In this document: positions 8,993-17,482 of the stretch, piece by piece | How positions within the stretch are numbered: the stretch's first letter is position 1 | Layout: every line of letters begins with the position of its first letter | NCBI RefSeq assembly: GCF_000315485.1 | Contig: NZ_JH992940.1 | Coordinates: 727,574 to 791,573 of the forward strand | Source of the DNA: Bacteroides oleiciplenus YIT 12058 | Lineage (GTDB): Bacteria; Bacteroidota; Bacteroidia; Bacteroidales; Bacteroidaceae | Length of the DNA: 64,000 nt | Direction: 5' to 3' | Notes under the pieces: generated by a model | What the model was told of the DNA's origin: nothing | What the model saw: the letters and a program-made list of their open reading frames with translations, nothing else | Databases searched by the model: none | Translations under genes and position numbers: made by a program

Positions 8993-9715
8993 TTAAATAC
9001 AAGGTAGTCCTGTTTCATTCAGTGTTTGCACCAATTTCCGGCACATCTCATAAGATGCTTTGTTACGGGGATCGACGCCTCTGTCACGTGATGCCATATA
9101 AAGCATACTGGCTTTGACGGCGCGGAAATAGTTCTGCTGGAGCGTAGGATGTATCCTGCAAATGGTAGCGGCAAACTTATCATACTCAAAGCATGAATTA
9201 TTGAGGTAGGATTCCAGCATCTTTGCAGCTACTTCTTCCCGGTCTTCATAATCATTTCTCGTCTGGCAAGCATTCAATAACGACTCAATATTTCCATATA
9301 AGTTTTTAACAGCCACGTTTTCGTTAAAGATATTGGCACAGAAGAGTATAGCATCCTCTTGGCTCGTAAAGGCACGAGTGTATTCGCTGAGACTATCCAT
9401 ATTAAAGGCATAGACTGAGAAGTAGCCATCAGTGCGAAGCATGAGGGTTACGTACCACATCTTTTTGTAGTCATACAATCTGAAAAAGACCGGTTTATCC
9501 GTTAACAGTTCGCCGGACATCAACCCTATGTAAAATGCAGGTGTTGCCGTTATCAGGCATTTGTTCATAGTTGCCTTCCTTTGGGCAATGACCGTTGCTC
9601 TCGATATGTTAACATCTTCTATTTCTGAAGGCTGTCCGTACAGACGTTCTATACTGTATCCGCGAACTTCTATTTCAGTTCCGTCTACTTCTATCTTATA
9701 AATTCTATCATTCAT
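8993..9715 (-). CDS. hypothetical protein
   Basis: A 240-residue protein with an N-terminal beta region (YKIEVDGTEIEVRGYSIER), a central strand-rich domain and a helical C-terminal third containing a RDRGVDPRNKASYEM segment. It is not recognised as any known family, and has no membrane segments. It is probably co-transcribed with its neighbours. Confidence 0.6.
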   Translation of the reverse strand: MNDRIYKIEVDGTEIEVRGYSIERLYGQPSEIEDVNISRATVIAQRKATMNKCLITATPAFYIGLMSGELLTDKPVFFRLYDYKKMWYVTLMLRTDGYFSVYAFNMDSLSEYTRAFTSQEDAILFCANIFNENVAVKNLYGNIESLLNACQTRNDYEDREEVAAKMLESYLNNSCFEYDKFAATICRIHPTLQQNYFRAVKASMLYMASRDRGVDPRNKASYEMCRKLVQTLNETGLPCI

Positions 9716-9747
9716 ACCACTGTTTTTTTTATTGATTATTTTTTTAT

Positions 9748-10269
9748 TTACGTTTCTTGAGGGTTATAGTCTATGATATCTCGTGCTAAGCAATGCGGAC
9801 ACATTTTGTCGAACCAGTCCCATATGCTAAATCGGTCGGTTCCTTCTTCCCACAGCAAGAAGTTTTGGTCAATATCCTCCTCTTTGTCAATAGGAACTTC
9901 GTCAAACAATTCCCACATCCTCCGGAGAATTTCTATGGAGCATGGACCTTCGATAATTGCCATTGCTATGTTCCATATCTCATTGATATCAATGTCCAGA
10001 TATCTGGTGTAAAGCGTACAGGCAACTTGTTTATCTGTCTTTGTTGTGTATGACTCTACCCAGCGACAACCCTCCTGGCTGATGGCGATAAAGTGATGGG
10101 CTTCTTTTGTCTTCTGAACAATATAGCCTGTCCACAGCCTGTCTGAAGCGAGATTCGTAAATTCAGCCATCACAACAGAGCGATGAACTTTCTGGAACAT
10201 TTCAAGTCCCTCTCTAGGAGAGGAATGCCGTATTTTCCGGTCTGTAAGGAGATTCTTAGTTTTCATCAT
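9748..10269 (-). CDS. hypothetical protein
   Basis: A 173-residue protein with a basic N-terminus and an acidic C-terminal half (VPIDKEEDIDQNFLLWEEG). It ends with a possible partial metal site, WFDKMCPHCLARDII, containing a CPHC motif. A single CxxC-like site could be redox or metal binding, but no family match is recognised. It is 12 nt from the gene at 10282-10497. Confidence 0.55.
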   Translation of the reverse strand: MMKTKNLLTDRKIRHSSPREGLEMFQKVHRSVVMAEFTNLASDRLWTGYIVQKTKEAHHFIAISQEGCRWVESYTTKTDKQVACTLYTRYLDIDINEIWNIAMAIIEGPCSIEILRRMWELFDEVPIDKEEDIDQNFLLWEEGTDRFSIWDWFDKMCPHCLARDIIDYNPQET

Positions 10270-10281
10270 CCTAAGATTATT

Positions 10282-10497
10282 TTAACTTACTAACTTTTCT
10301 ATATACCGAATGGTATTGTCACTGAAGTGTCCTAAAGGTACCAAAGCACATACTGCGCCTTCCTTATCAATCACCAGATCGGATATAAACAAGTTCTTTT
10401 CTTCATCATACACCATCGGTTCTCCTTTCTCATCCGTGAGCTTTACCGTACCGCTCTGGCGTTGCATGCTTTCTTTGATGCTTTCCAATTCTTCCAT
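10282..10497 (-). CDS. hypothetical small protein
   Basis: The preferred start at 10497 (MEELESIKESMQRQSGTVKL) gives 71 residues. A longer frame exists to 10602 but would overlap the upstream gene by 89 nt. The protein has a helical N-terminus and a beta-rich body (GEPMVYDEEKNLFISDLVID), with no recognised domain. Confidence 0.5.
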   Translation of the reverse strand: MEELESIKESMQRQSGTVKLTDEKGEPMVYDEEKNLFISDLVIDKEGAVCALVPLGHFSDNTIRYIEKLVS

Positions 10498-10513
10498 TGT
10501 GCTTTTAAGTTTA

Positions 10514-10786
10514 TCAGTTTTCACCGGGATTATTACTGATAGTAGTGGGAAAGTCCGAATCTGAAAGCAGGCAATCATCGAATAGCTCAGGGAATTCCTC
10601 ATGTTTTTCCAATATCATATCAAAATCTCCACGGTCTATTGCCGCTATTTCATCTTCCAAATCCGCAATATTTTCCAGATGGAAATTCTCTCCCGAAGGG
10701 CATCCTAAAGACCATAAACGTTCGTTTGACAACGATGATAGCAGCTCCTTGCGGTATGCCTGCCAATCAATTTGTTCTTTTTTCAT
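10514..10786 (-). CDS. hypothetical small acidic protein
   Basis: A 90-residue acidic, helical protein (HLENIADLEDEIAAIDRGDF) with no recognised family. It starts one base after the stop of the zinc-ribbon gene at 10788, so the two are likely expressed together. Confidence 0.55.
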   Translation of the reverse strand: MKKEQIDWQAYRKELLSSLSNERLWSLGCPSGENFHLENIADLEDEIAAIDRGDFDMILEKHEEFPELFDDCLLSDSDFPTTISNNPGEN

Positions 10787-10787
10787 A

Positions 10788-11588
10788 TTAAATAGAATTA
10801 ACTTGATGGGAATAATACGGTTTTACCATACTGTAATCAGATAAATCGAAGATACTCTGAGTGTCAGGGTAGGTCATCCTTTCTTCAAAAGTCGGAGCAA
10901 AAAGACGGACTTCACAAACATAATATACATCCTTCAGCTTCTCCATATTCTCATTCACGAAATAATCTACCAAACTTCTCATAGCCTGTCTCTTTTCATA
11001 GAAAACATTGTCGCAACCACCCAAAGATTGTTTGTCAGAAACACGGAAATAGCTGAGTGTTGCAATGTGCATTTCAGCTTTCCCCGCCTGCCATGCAGTA
11101 AATAATTCGGGATTGTCCTTATCAAATTTTGGTATTGTCTGGGTTGCTATCCAGTTATCTACTACTTTACGATCCTCTTCTTGTGAATCATTATGCAGAC
11201 ATAGGCAACGTTCTTCACCTTTATACTCCACCAGTGTGGGATACTTATTTACAGGACATATCCGAACAAGAATCTCACCTTCTACTAAATCGTCCGTATC
11301 GACATGATGTTCTGGGTATTCGTCGACCAAGACTTCATGAGATAAGTAGTCTTCAAGTTCAGCATCCGTGTCGTTTAGTTTGTAACGACCAGACAGCTGC
11401 TCTACACTATTAACCTCCTCTGGCTCACCATCAATCCACGACAGGTGACCGACTTTTTTACATTCTGGACACTTATCTGCCCCCCGCGGTAGAAGCATTT
11501 TCTTACCGCAATATGTGCAAAATACAAAGTCACCAGTTTCAGCATATATATTCACTGTTTCCAGTTTTATGTTATTTCTTTTAGTCAT
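10788..11588 (-). CDS. hypothetical zinc-ribbon protein
   Basis: A 266-residue protein with an N-terminal four-cysteine zinc ribbon (FCTYCGKKMLLPRGADKCPE, with a second CxxC at its end) at about residues 18-42. A large acidic, alpha/beta body follows, with no known domain. The ribbon could bind nucleic acid or mediate protein contacts. The 3' partner gene at 10514 abuts it, and its own start overlaps the stop of 11585-11809 in a 4-nt coupling. Confidence 0.6.
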   Translation of the reverse strand: MTKRNNIKLETVNIYAETGDFVFCTYCGKKMLLPRGADKCPECKKVGHLSWIDGEPEEVNSVEQLSGRYKLNDTDAELEDYLSHEVLVDEYPEHHVDTDDLVEGEILVRICPVNKYPTLVEYKGEERCLCLHNDSQEEDRKVVDNWIATQTIPKFDKDNPELFTAWQAGKAEMHIATLSYFRVSDKQSLGGCDNVFYEKRQAMRSLVDYFVNENMEKLKDVYYVCEVRLFAPTFEERMTYPDTQSIFDLSDYSMVKPYYSHQVNSI

Positions 11589-11809
11589 GTAAGATTGTAC
11601 TTTTGTGCGAAATAGTTATTTACATCCAAAATCTTTTTCTTATAATAAGGTTGGTTGTCCTTACACCAGTCGGTTAATTCTTGTTTGTTGGCAAAAGGTT
11701 TCTGTATGGCTCCGCCACTCATAATTAACTCTACCTGCCATGCAAGGTTTTCAATAAAGTCACCAACTGTCCAACCCTCGTAAATATGCTTGTTCAAGTT
11801 TATTTTCAT
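11585..11809 (-). CDS. hypothetical small protein
   Basis: A 74-residue helical protein (GWTVGDFIENLAWQVELIM) that ends in QKYNLT. Its last codons overlap the start of the zinc-ribbon gene at 11588 (ATGA-type overlap), consistent with translational coupling. No family recognised. Confidence 0.55.
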   Translation of the reverse strand: MKINLNKHIYEGWTVGDFIENLAWQVELIMSGGAIQKPFANKQELTDWCKDNQPYYKKKILDVNNYFAQKYNLT

Positions 11810-11891
11810 AACAATTCTTTTATTTAAAGTTTAATATATTACAGTCGTAGAGAACTAACTATTTTCAGAACTTTCCACAGTGTCACTGTTC

Positions 11892-12485
11892 TTATTCTTT
11901 AGATGGTGATTCTGATTCTGCGGAGTCCTCTTGACACCCGAGTTCAATACTATCACCTTCTTCAGTCACTTGATAAAAGCGATCACCTTCACCCCATTTC
12001 ATTGCCTCAATATAAAGTTCAAATGCTTTTTCGAGGGTCAGCCCGTCTGCCGGTATAGAAGCCAATGTTTCACCTAAGCATACCTCACTGTGGGTATAGA
12101 AATCCTTGATATAGTTTAAATCTTTGGGATTATTTTCTTCATCAAACCATGAAATAAGAATTTTAGGATTACGCTGGTTGCTTTGGGTTATAAGTTCTCC
12201 TATAATTTGCAAAAGCTTGCTTTTGTCAATCTCTGCTTGTCGAAGATATAATTCAAAATCTTGGGCATGTTCTCCTAAATCATCTTGACTGGAAAGGTGC
12301 TCTTGTAGTTTCTGAAGCTGTATGCGCTCAACTTCATATTCATCGACATAGATGTTGTCTTTGCTTAGTCTAACGCCAAATAATTCGAAAATACACGCCA
12401 GTGCATCTTGTGTACCTAAACCAGATAGTTCCAAGGTGTAATAGTCTATCTGATTCACCTTAGCTGTACGCAATACTTTACTCAT
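11892..12485 (-). CDS. hypothetical acidic protein
   Basis: A 197-residue acidic protein. The N-terminal segment (KVNQIDYYTLELSGLGTQDA) is alpha/beta, the middle has a long amphipathic helix (VERIQLQKLQEHLSSQDDLG), and the C-terminus is Ser/Glu-rich (QEDSAESESPSKE). No recognised domain or localisation signal. Confidence 0.55.
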   Translation of the reverse strand: MSKVLRTAKVNQIDYYTLELSGLGTQDALACIFELFGVRLSKDNIYVDEYEVERIQLQKLQEHLSSQDDLGEHAQDFELYLRQAEIDKSKLLQIIGELITQSNQRNPKILISWFDEENNPKDLNYIKDFYTHSEVCLGETLASIPADGLTLEKAFELYIEAMKWGEGDRFYQVTEEGDSIELGCQEDSAESESPSKE

Positions 12486-12544
12486 TTCCTTTTTGTCTTT
12501 TCTGAAATACTTTTGTTGTTACATATTCTCTGATAGTGACACAA

Positions 12545-13194
12545 TTACTTTTGCACCTCCAATAATCGTAGTTCCTTTTGAATGGCAGCCCGGCACAAAA
12601 GAATCGTTTGTATACCCGTTACTTTAGAACTTTCAATCAAAAGTCCTTTCTGCACCAGGTCTTTGTACACCTCATTTACAAATTGTTTGGAAATGGAACC
12701 ATATCCGGATAGATAGGGAGTACGAATTGTAGGCAAATGTATTTTTGGGGCTTCCAATTCAAGAATCTCGCTTTTGAGTTTGAATAAACTTCTTCGATTT
12801 GTTTTAAAAGCGACGAACAGGTCGTTTTCAACCGACTTTGTAGAAGTGCGATAATATTCCAGTTCTTCATCTGGAGTAAAGTCCTGCAATTCATTGTGCT
12901 TATCCAATAAATAAAACCGGAATGTCTTGCCACTGGAAAGAATCTGCTCCAGCAAAGGAAATGAGTCTCCTCCACGGGACCGGACAAACAAGTCGGATGA
13001 CAATAAAGGCAGGTTTTACCCAGGACAACATCTGGACAACCATTTTCTCTTTCTTCATAACGAAACCCCTTTTCCGTGAACATTTCCTTCAGCTCCTTGT
13101 AAAAAGCATCGTACTGTTCCCGGGACATATGGCCGCCGTTATACCCAGCTTCTACATGAAACTGGGTATCTATGATTTTTATGCTTCTTGTCAT
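12545..13194 (-). pseudogene. frameshifted hypothetical gene
   Basis: Two overlapping frames on the same strand together make one sensible protein. The first (from ATG 13194) reads naturally up to LGKTCLYCHPTCLSGPVEE, then degrades into unlikely sequence. The second (ending at 12545) reads naturally from GGDSFPLLEQILSSGKTFR onward but lacks its own ATG. The total of 650 nt is one base short of a whole number of codons, so a single-base loss around 12955-12980, or a -1 ribosomal shift, would join them into about 216 residues. No canonical slippery heptamer is seen, so a deletion (or sequencing error) is more likely. Confidence 0.6.
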
Positions 13195-13198
13195 ACTA

Positions 13199-13549
13199 TT
13201 AGTTTTCCAAATTTTCCATTCCTTTGCAATAGTTTTCCAATTCTTCGGAAAAACAAATCAGAGGATCTACCATCAAATTGCTGAGGGGGACTGGTTCCGT
13301 TTTATCTTCCATAGTAATATCACTATAACTAATACTCTCAATACATCCGCTGGTTACTCCAGCGTCACCGAAGTATTCAACAGTAAGACTGATAGGGTTT
13401 TCCTCAGAACCAATTTTGCCTCCATGTTTCTCAACAAGGTACAGAATAAAATTTCTAGCTTCTTGACGGACACTGTAGAAGCGTGCCTTCAAGTTAGTAA
13501 GTTCAGTGCTTTCTTGCTCTTCTTCAAAGTAAATATCTTGACCTTCCAT
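13199..13549 (-). CDS. hypothetical protein, paralogue of 446-829
   Basis: A 116-residue protein with acidic ends and a core of the form FILYLVEKHGGKI, then a beta strand (SLTVEYFGDAG) and an acidic loop, as in the protein at 446-829. The function is unknown. Two copies 12.7 kb apart point to duplication within the accessory region. Confidence 0.6.
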   Translation of the reverse strand: MEGQDIYFEEEQESTELTNLKARFYSVRQEARNFILYLVEKHGGKIGSEENPISLTVEYFGDAGVTSGCIESISYSDITMEDKTEPVPLSNLMVDPLICFSEELENYCKGMENLEN

Positions 13550-13664
13550 TTCGTTATATTATTTTCTTTTTTGTTGTTACGTAAAACAAATTTCCTTATA
13601 CTATGGGGCGTTATCTTATTGACTATCATGGGGCATAGTCCACTTTCAGATAAAATGTTCTTCC

Positions 13665-13871
13665 TTATATACTCCAAGAATTTTCTAAATTATCACTATA
13701 GGCAGCAACCAAACCATTCTCTGTATGAAAAACGATTTTATCATAGTATCGTGTAAATTCTCCTACATTACTACGTTCGCACCATTCGAATAAGTTTTCA
13801 CCTTCATGATTCTCACCACAGCATTGGTTTAGTATATATTCTTTGTCATTAAATTCAATCTGCTGTATCAT
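13665..13871 (-). CDS. hypothetical small protein
   Basis: A 68-residue protein (IEFNDKEYILNQCCGENH) ending in ENSWSI. Its start overlaps the end of the gene at 13868 by 4 nt, indicating coupled translation. No family recognised. The 115-nt gap to the next gene downstream shows no obvious element. Confidence 0.55.
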   Translation of the reverse strand: MIQQIEFNDKEYILNQCCGENHEGENLFEWCERSNVGEFTRYYDKIVFHTENGLVAAYSDNLENSWSI

Positions 13872-14788
13872 AACGAGTGTTGAATGTCTTTTTGCACGGC
13901 TTTTGTAGCTTTGATTGCCTCCAGCACATTGTCACGGATACTTTCAAGCCAAGATAAATTTTTGAACGCTAAATCCGCATCATTGCTGTAGAGCGTAGTT
14001 GATACATTTTCAAATTGATCTTCTACATCAATGCTGATACCTTTATCAGTAAGTGACACTGCGGTAACAGGTGAATCATACCAAGATTTACCGCCAAACC
14101 ATAGCACGTATGTTGGTTCTTCGATTATTCCATCAAGTAGAATCTTGGAAAGTTCATTTTCCTTAAGTATCGAAATGATATTGCAGATTATATCTTCACG
14201 AAGGTTATTTATACGCCCTGTAAAATTGGGAACAACTTTGTTTACAGTTGCTATTGAGATTTTATCCTCGTTGTTACGTTGCCAACTATCAATTAAAACA
14301 GCTTTAGGTTCACTGCAATCCTCTGAATAGAAAGCTGAGTCATAACTCATACCCCTGTGAATATCTATCCATGTCTCGGCTTCTTCACGAGAAGGGAATA
14401 ATGCACATTCGGAAATAGACAGTGTACGGGAAGGATGACAATTCGGTTGGCTGACCTTGAAAGTAACGCCCCATAATTCGTTCATGGATTGTAGTTCAGG
14501 GAATACTTCTTCTTTATCCAGCAGATAAACTGTTTTATCGTAATCACTACTTTGAAATATATTTTGTAACCACGTACACATTTCTACTTCTTCGTTGTCC
14601 GTAGAAGTATCAAATATGGCAGCAAAACCACCTCCAATTTGGGATATTATAATCAGATCACTATCAAAAATATCTGAACACGTAATTCCGAGGAGTCCAT
14701 TAGTTGACTTTTGTCGGACAACTATTTTTTCTTTCACTGGTAAGTCACATACTATTTTAGCAAGTTGATTGATTGGTATTTCTTTCAT
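13868..14788 (-). CDS. hypothetical protein
   Basis: A 306-residue alpha/beta protein. An N-terminal beta-rich half (IVVRQKSTNGLLGITCSDIF, QIGGGFAAIFDTS) is followed by a helical part with the segment WFGGKSWYDSPVTAVSLTDK. No catalytic motif or known domain is recognised. It begins the group of genes ahead of the gap at 14789-15034. Confidence 0.6.
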   Translation of the reverse strand: MKEIPINQLAKIVCDLPVKEKIVVRQKSTNGLLGITCSDIFDSDLIIISQIGGGFAAIFDTSTDNEEVEMCTWLQNIFQSSDYDKTVYLLDKEEVFPELQSMNELWGVTFKVSQPNCHPSRTLSISECALFPSREEAETWIDIHRGMSYDSAFYSEDCSEPKAVLIDSWQRNNEDKISIATVNKVVPNFTGRINNLREDIICNIISILKENELSKILLDGIIEEPTYVLWFGGKSWYDSPVTAVSLTDKGISIDVEDQFENVSTTLYSNDADLAFKNLSWLESIRDNVLEAIKATKAVQKDIQHSL

Positions 14789-14875
14789 TTTACCTATTTT
14801 TAAAAATACTGGGAAATATATTAATGAGATAACTCTCCTCTAAATTCTATTTAAACAACAATATGATAATAAGAA

Positions 14876-14983
14876 GATGTGACTACCAAATGGGGTATAT
14901 CTTTATTTCTTCGATTTGCAGCCTCCTATGAGGATGTAGTCTTGTCGAGGTCATCGACATGTCACATCTATCATGGAGGCGGC
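14876..14983. other. structured noncoding element, possible pseudoknot
   Basis: This stretch lies in the 246-nt gap between 13868-14788 and 15035-16129. Three pairings are visible: GCAGCCTCC (14918-14926) with GGAGGCGGC (14975-14983), one mismatch; GTCGA (14944-14948) with TCGAC (14954-14958); and GATGTGAC (14876-14883) with GTCACATC (14961-14968). The last crosses the first, so a pseudoknot or two alternative folds is implied. Orientation and role are unknown; a leader or regulatory RNA for the operon is possible. Confidence 0.4.
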
Positions 14984-15034
14984 ATAAAATTTCTTGGTCC
15001 ATCACATCGTGCCTACCAAACAATAGCTTACTCC

Positions 15035-16129
15035 TTATTTACGCCATTCAGCCATTTTTTTGCTGATATCAATATTATTATCAGTCAACATTTTCTTCAG
15101 GACTGCCAACAAGCGCCAACCTTCATCGTTTCTATACATCTCTGCTTTTGCTGTAATGAAAGCAAGTGACTGATATTTATCAAGGCGGTTATTGGTATCA
15201 TCAATAGCTTTGCAGTTATGAAACCGGATAAGATTTTGCATCGTGTAATACGCTCCAGCACCCTTGTATGCATCAACCCATGTTTTACTTTGAGGAGTGT
15301 CGTGTGGCATCTTAAGGCGCATGTCGTTGAACTTTTTTGCTGCGTTATAAAGCTGTGTGACATTACGTGCTTGCTTGATATGCGCTATTTCTTTATACAA
15401 CGGATAGTAGATTTTATTCTGTAGGTCTGCCTTGAATATGTTACGACTTTTAATACGCTTGTAAGGCACTCCCTTACATTTTCTTTCTTTCAAAGCGTCC
15501 ACATATTTTTTCAATTGTACAATATAATCTTCCGCCATAGCCATGACCACATCGACATTAAACCAACGGTTTCGATCTACGAAATTTGCAGCATCCTTAT
15601 CTTCCATTTTCATCTGGGCATATAGCTCGTTCAGCAACATTTTCCACTGATATTCATAGCCTAAGCGGTGAATCATGCGTGTTACTCCCAAAGGTTCTTT
15701 AGAACGATACGGTTTATAAGTCATCATATAGAACATCTTCGCCATAATCCAGCGCCGGAACAGGCGATTGTTAGGGACCGTACCTTGTTCAACGATTTGA
15801 TTAAAAATTGGATCGTCGTCCTCTAGTACTGAAAGTATTCCATTCCTGTTTGAGGCGATATATCCACCCCCATTCGCCCCCTCCATGGCAAACATATGAC
15901 TTACGTCCACCCCGACATTTCGTAGCGCTTCAATACGTTCCTGTACAGTTTTGAACGATTTAAGTGGTTTGACTGGTATATTCTGGCCGGCCATAGCCAG
16001 ATAGATAGATCCCAAATTTGAATCCTCACCAACTACTGTTGCTACAGTGGTAAACTCTTTCTTTCCGATTGCGAACTCTGCGCCACATTGAGGACACAAA
16101 ATTTTTGTTTTTCTTTTCTTTTTACTCAT
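15035..16129 (-). CDS. hypothetical protein with N-terminal CxxC
   Basis: A 364-residue protein. A basic N-terminus is followed at once by KILCPQCGAEFAIGKKEF, half of a zinc-ribbon-like site. The rest is rich in Lys, Tyr and Met and mostly helical, with a repeated aromatic/basic pattern (RWIMAKMFYMMTYKPYRS). The composition suggests nucleic acid binding, but no family is recognised. It is the second gene downstream of the RT array on the minus strand and may share its transcript. Confidence 0.6.
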   Translation of the reverse strand: MSKKKRKTKILCPQCGAEFAIGKKEFTTVATVVGEDSNLGSIYLAMAGQNIPVKPLKSFKTVQERIEALRNVGVDVSHMFAMEGANGGGYIASNRNGILSVLEDDDPIFNQIVEQGTVPNNRLFRRWIMAKMFYMMTYKPYRSKEPLGVTRMIHRLGYEYQWKMLLNELYAQMKMEDKDAANFVDRNRWFNVDVVMAMAEDYIVQLKKYVDALKERKCKGVPYKRIKSRNIFKADLQNKIYYPLYKEIAHIKQARNVTQLYNAAKKFNDMRLKMPHDTPQSKTWVDAYKGAGAYYTMQNLIRFHNCKAIDDTNNRLDKYQSLAFITAKAEMYRNDEGWRLLAVLKKMLTDNNIDISKKMAEWRK

Positions 16130-16150
16130 CTTGAAATTAATAAATGGTTG

Positions 16151-16612
16151 TTAATTGATATCTGGATCTACCCATTTCTTAAGTATTACCAAATCTTTGT
16201 CCATTTTGCTTTGCCAGAACCACTTGCCCATTTTTTCAGATTCCCATTTAAGACCATTCAGAATCTGACAAAGGACATATAGTTCCAACTCAAACTGAGC
16301 TTTCTCTCGGTGCTCACCAAATAACATAGCATCATCACTCAGCTTCCTTTCGGGCAATGCTCTGAAGTACAAACGTGACTTACTCTCACTCCTCTCCGAT
16401 GGAATAGAATTCTTGTAGCGGTAGTACAACTTTTCAACTTGTGACAGAAATTCATCTGTATCAATGCTTGGATCAACACCTAAATTACCCTCAAACTCTC
16501 CATCTTGTATGATGTATTTGCCGTTCAGTTTCAGACTTCGACTCTGGAAGTCTATTTTGAATTTTGCACCATCTTCAACATTTCGAATCGTCTCCTGATA
16601 TATATTTTCCAT
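16151..16612 (-). CDS. hypothetical protein
   Basis: A 153-residue protein of a type common on Bacteroidales mobile elements. Its pattern is FQSRSLKLNGKYIIQDGEF, then a helix with VEKLYYRYKNSIPSERS, a YFRALPERKLSDDAML segment, and a C-terminal helical block with WESEKMGKWFWQSK. Function unknown. Its ATG at 16612 lies 38 nt beyond the left end of the RT-associated array, so it would be the first protein gene translated after the array if the RT transcript reads through. Confidence 0.6.
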   Translation of the reverse strand: MENIYQETIRNVEDGAKFKIDFQSRSLKLNGKYIIQDGEFEGNLGVDPSIDTDEFLSQVEKLYYRYKNSIPSERSESKSRLYFRALPERKLSDDAMLFGEHREKAQFELELYVLCQILNGLKWESEKMGKWFWQSKMDKDLVILKKWVDPDIN

Positions 16613-16650
16613 ATACTCTTATGATTATCAATTATTTGTACTCGAACCAC

Positions 16651-16785
16651 TGACGCATTACTTTATTATTCTGATTTATACAGCGTAACTAGGTCCTGAG
16701 ACTTGGGTCAGGACCTAGTATCCTGTATATTGAACCTGGCCCCTTGCACAATACCCGGTTGCGTTACCATTGAGTCTCATTTAGA
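16651..16785 (-). ncRNA. RT array unit 1 (distal)
   Basis: First box at 16651-16684. The closing stem is TACAG (16679-16683) with CTGTA (16723-16727). Inside is a perfect 11-bp hairpin, CTAGGTCCTGA (16689-16699) with TCAGGACCTAG (16708-16718) and an 8-nt loop. The second box is weakly preserved (ATTGAACCTGG, CCCCTTGCAC), so this distal unit may be the most degraded. Confidence 0.6.
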
Positions 16786-16975
16786 AGGCACATTACTTTA
16801 TTAATTTGATATGTACAGCGTGTGTGCTGGCCTTTAACCTCATATACAGCCGATAGCTGGAGATGAGGTGGTGGCCGCAATTAAAGGCTGTCCCATTGAA
16901 ATCCTAATCTTGACCCATCACTTTGTGCTAAGTTTTATGTTTCATAGAAATTGTTATTATTCAGTCTCGTTAGGC
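16786..16975 (-). ncRNA. RT array unit 2
   Basis: First box at 16786-16819. Closing stem ACAGC (16815-16819) with GCTGT (16887-16891). It continues as CTTTAA (16832-16837) with TTAAAG (16881-16886), then CCTCAT (16838-16843) with ATGAGG (16863-16868). Second box from 16893 (ATTGAAATCCTAATCTTGAC), followed by the small CAC-TTT-GTG hairpin. With unit 3 it carries the clearest second box. Confidence 0.65.
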
Positions 16976-17133
16976 TGGCACATTGCTTTACGAATTTGAT
17001 ATGAGCAGCTATTCTTTACTGGCGGCCACGACAATCAGGAGTCGGTCCCCAGTAACTGTAAAGCTGAACTATTAAAATCCTAACCTTGACTTTTTCACTT
17101 CGTGGTAAGTTTTTTTCGTGATTCTCAAAATAT
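16976..17133 (-). ncRNA. RT array unit 3
   Basis: First box at 16976-17009. Closing stem CAGC (17006-17009) with GCTG (17063-17066), then CTTTA (17014-17018) with TAAAG (17059-17063), ACTGG with CCAGT (17018-17022 and 17049-17053), and an inner CGAC/GTCG pairing. Second box from about 17068 (ATTAAAATCCTAACCTTGAC), followed by CAC-TTC-GTG. Confidence 0.65.
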
Positions 17134-17300
17134 CGGCACATATCTTTAAACATTTGATGTATGCCGCGGCTCGAAGCCATAGCGGCGCGTCGGAGTGCTC
17201 AGTAGAGAGTTCCGACGCGCAGGGGGGGCTTATTGAGCAGGGCACGCTAAATACTACTCCTTGAATCACGCTATTGTGCTAAAAAAAGTTCTCTAAATAA
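17134..17300 (-). ncRNA. RT array unit 4
   Basis: First box at 17134-17167. The closing stem is TGCC with GGCA (17162-17165 and 17240-17243). The main hairpin is a perfect 10-bp GC-rich stem, GCGCGTCGGA (17185-17194) with TCCGACGCGC (17211-17220). Second box ACTACTCCTTGAATCAC, with its CAC-to-GTG hairpin. The GC-rich hairpin shares no sequence with the other units although the position is the same. Confidence 0.65.
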
Positions 17301-17482
17301 CGACACATATCTTTACTTTTTTGATGTCTCCTGCGTATTTCCAGCTCGGAAGAGTCTGAAGGCGGTGAATAACACGGCCTTCAAGACTTTGTAGAAGCTG
17401 GATTAACCACGCGGGCTCTAAACTCTTATTCCTTGAACTTTATCACTGATGTGTTTCAGTTTAATTATGGATGTCAGGCAAG
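17301..17482 (-). ncRNA. RT array unit 5
   Basis: First box at 17301-17334. Closing stem GCGT (17333-17336) with ACGC (17409-17412). Nested stems: CCAGCT (17341-17346) with AGCTGG (17396-17401), AGTCT (17353-17357) with AGACT (17384-17388), and GAAGGC (17358-17363) with GCCTTC (17377-17382). Second box CTCTTATTCCTTGAAC, then CAC-TGAT-GTG. Confidence 0.65.

Noticed and set aside
14879..15169. 96-residue plus-strand gene
   Set aside because: Overlaps the well-supported minus-strand gene 15035-16129 and a structured element; reads as unlikely protein.
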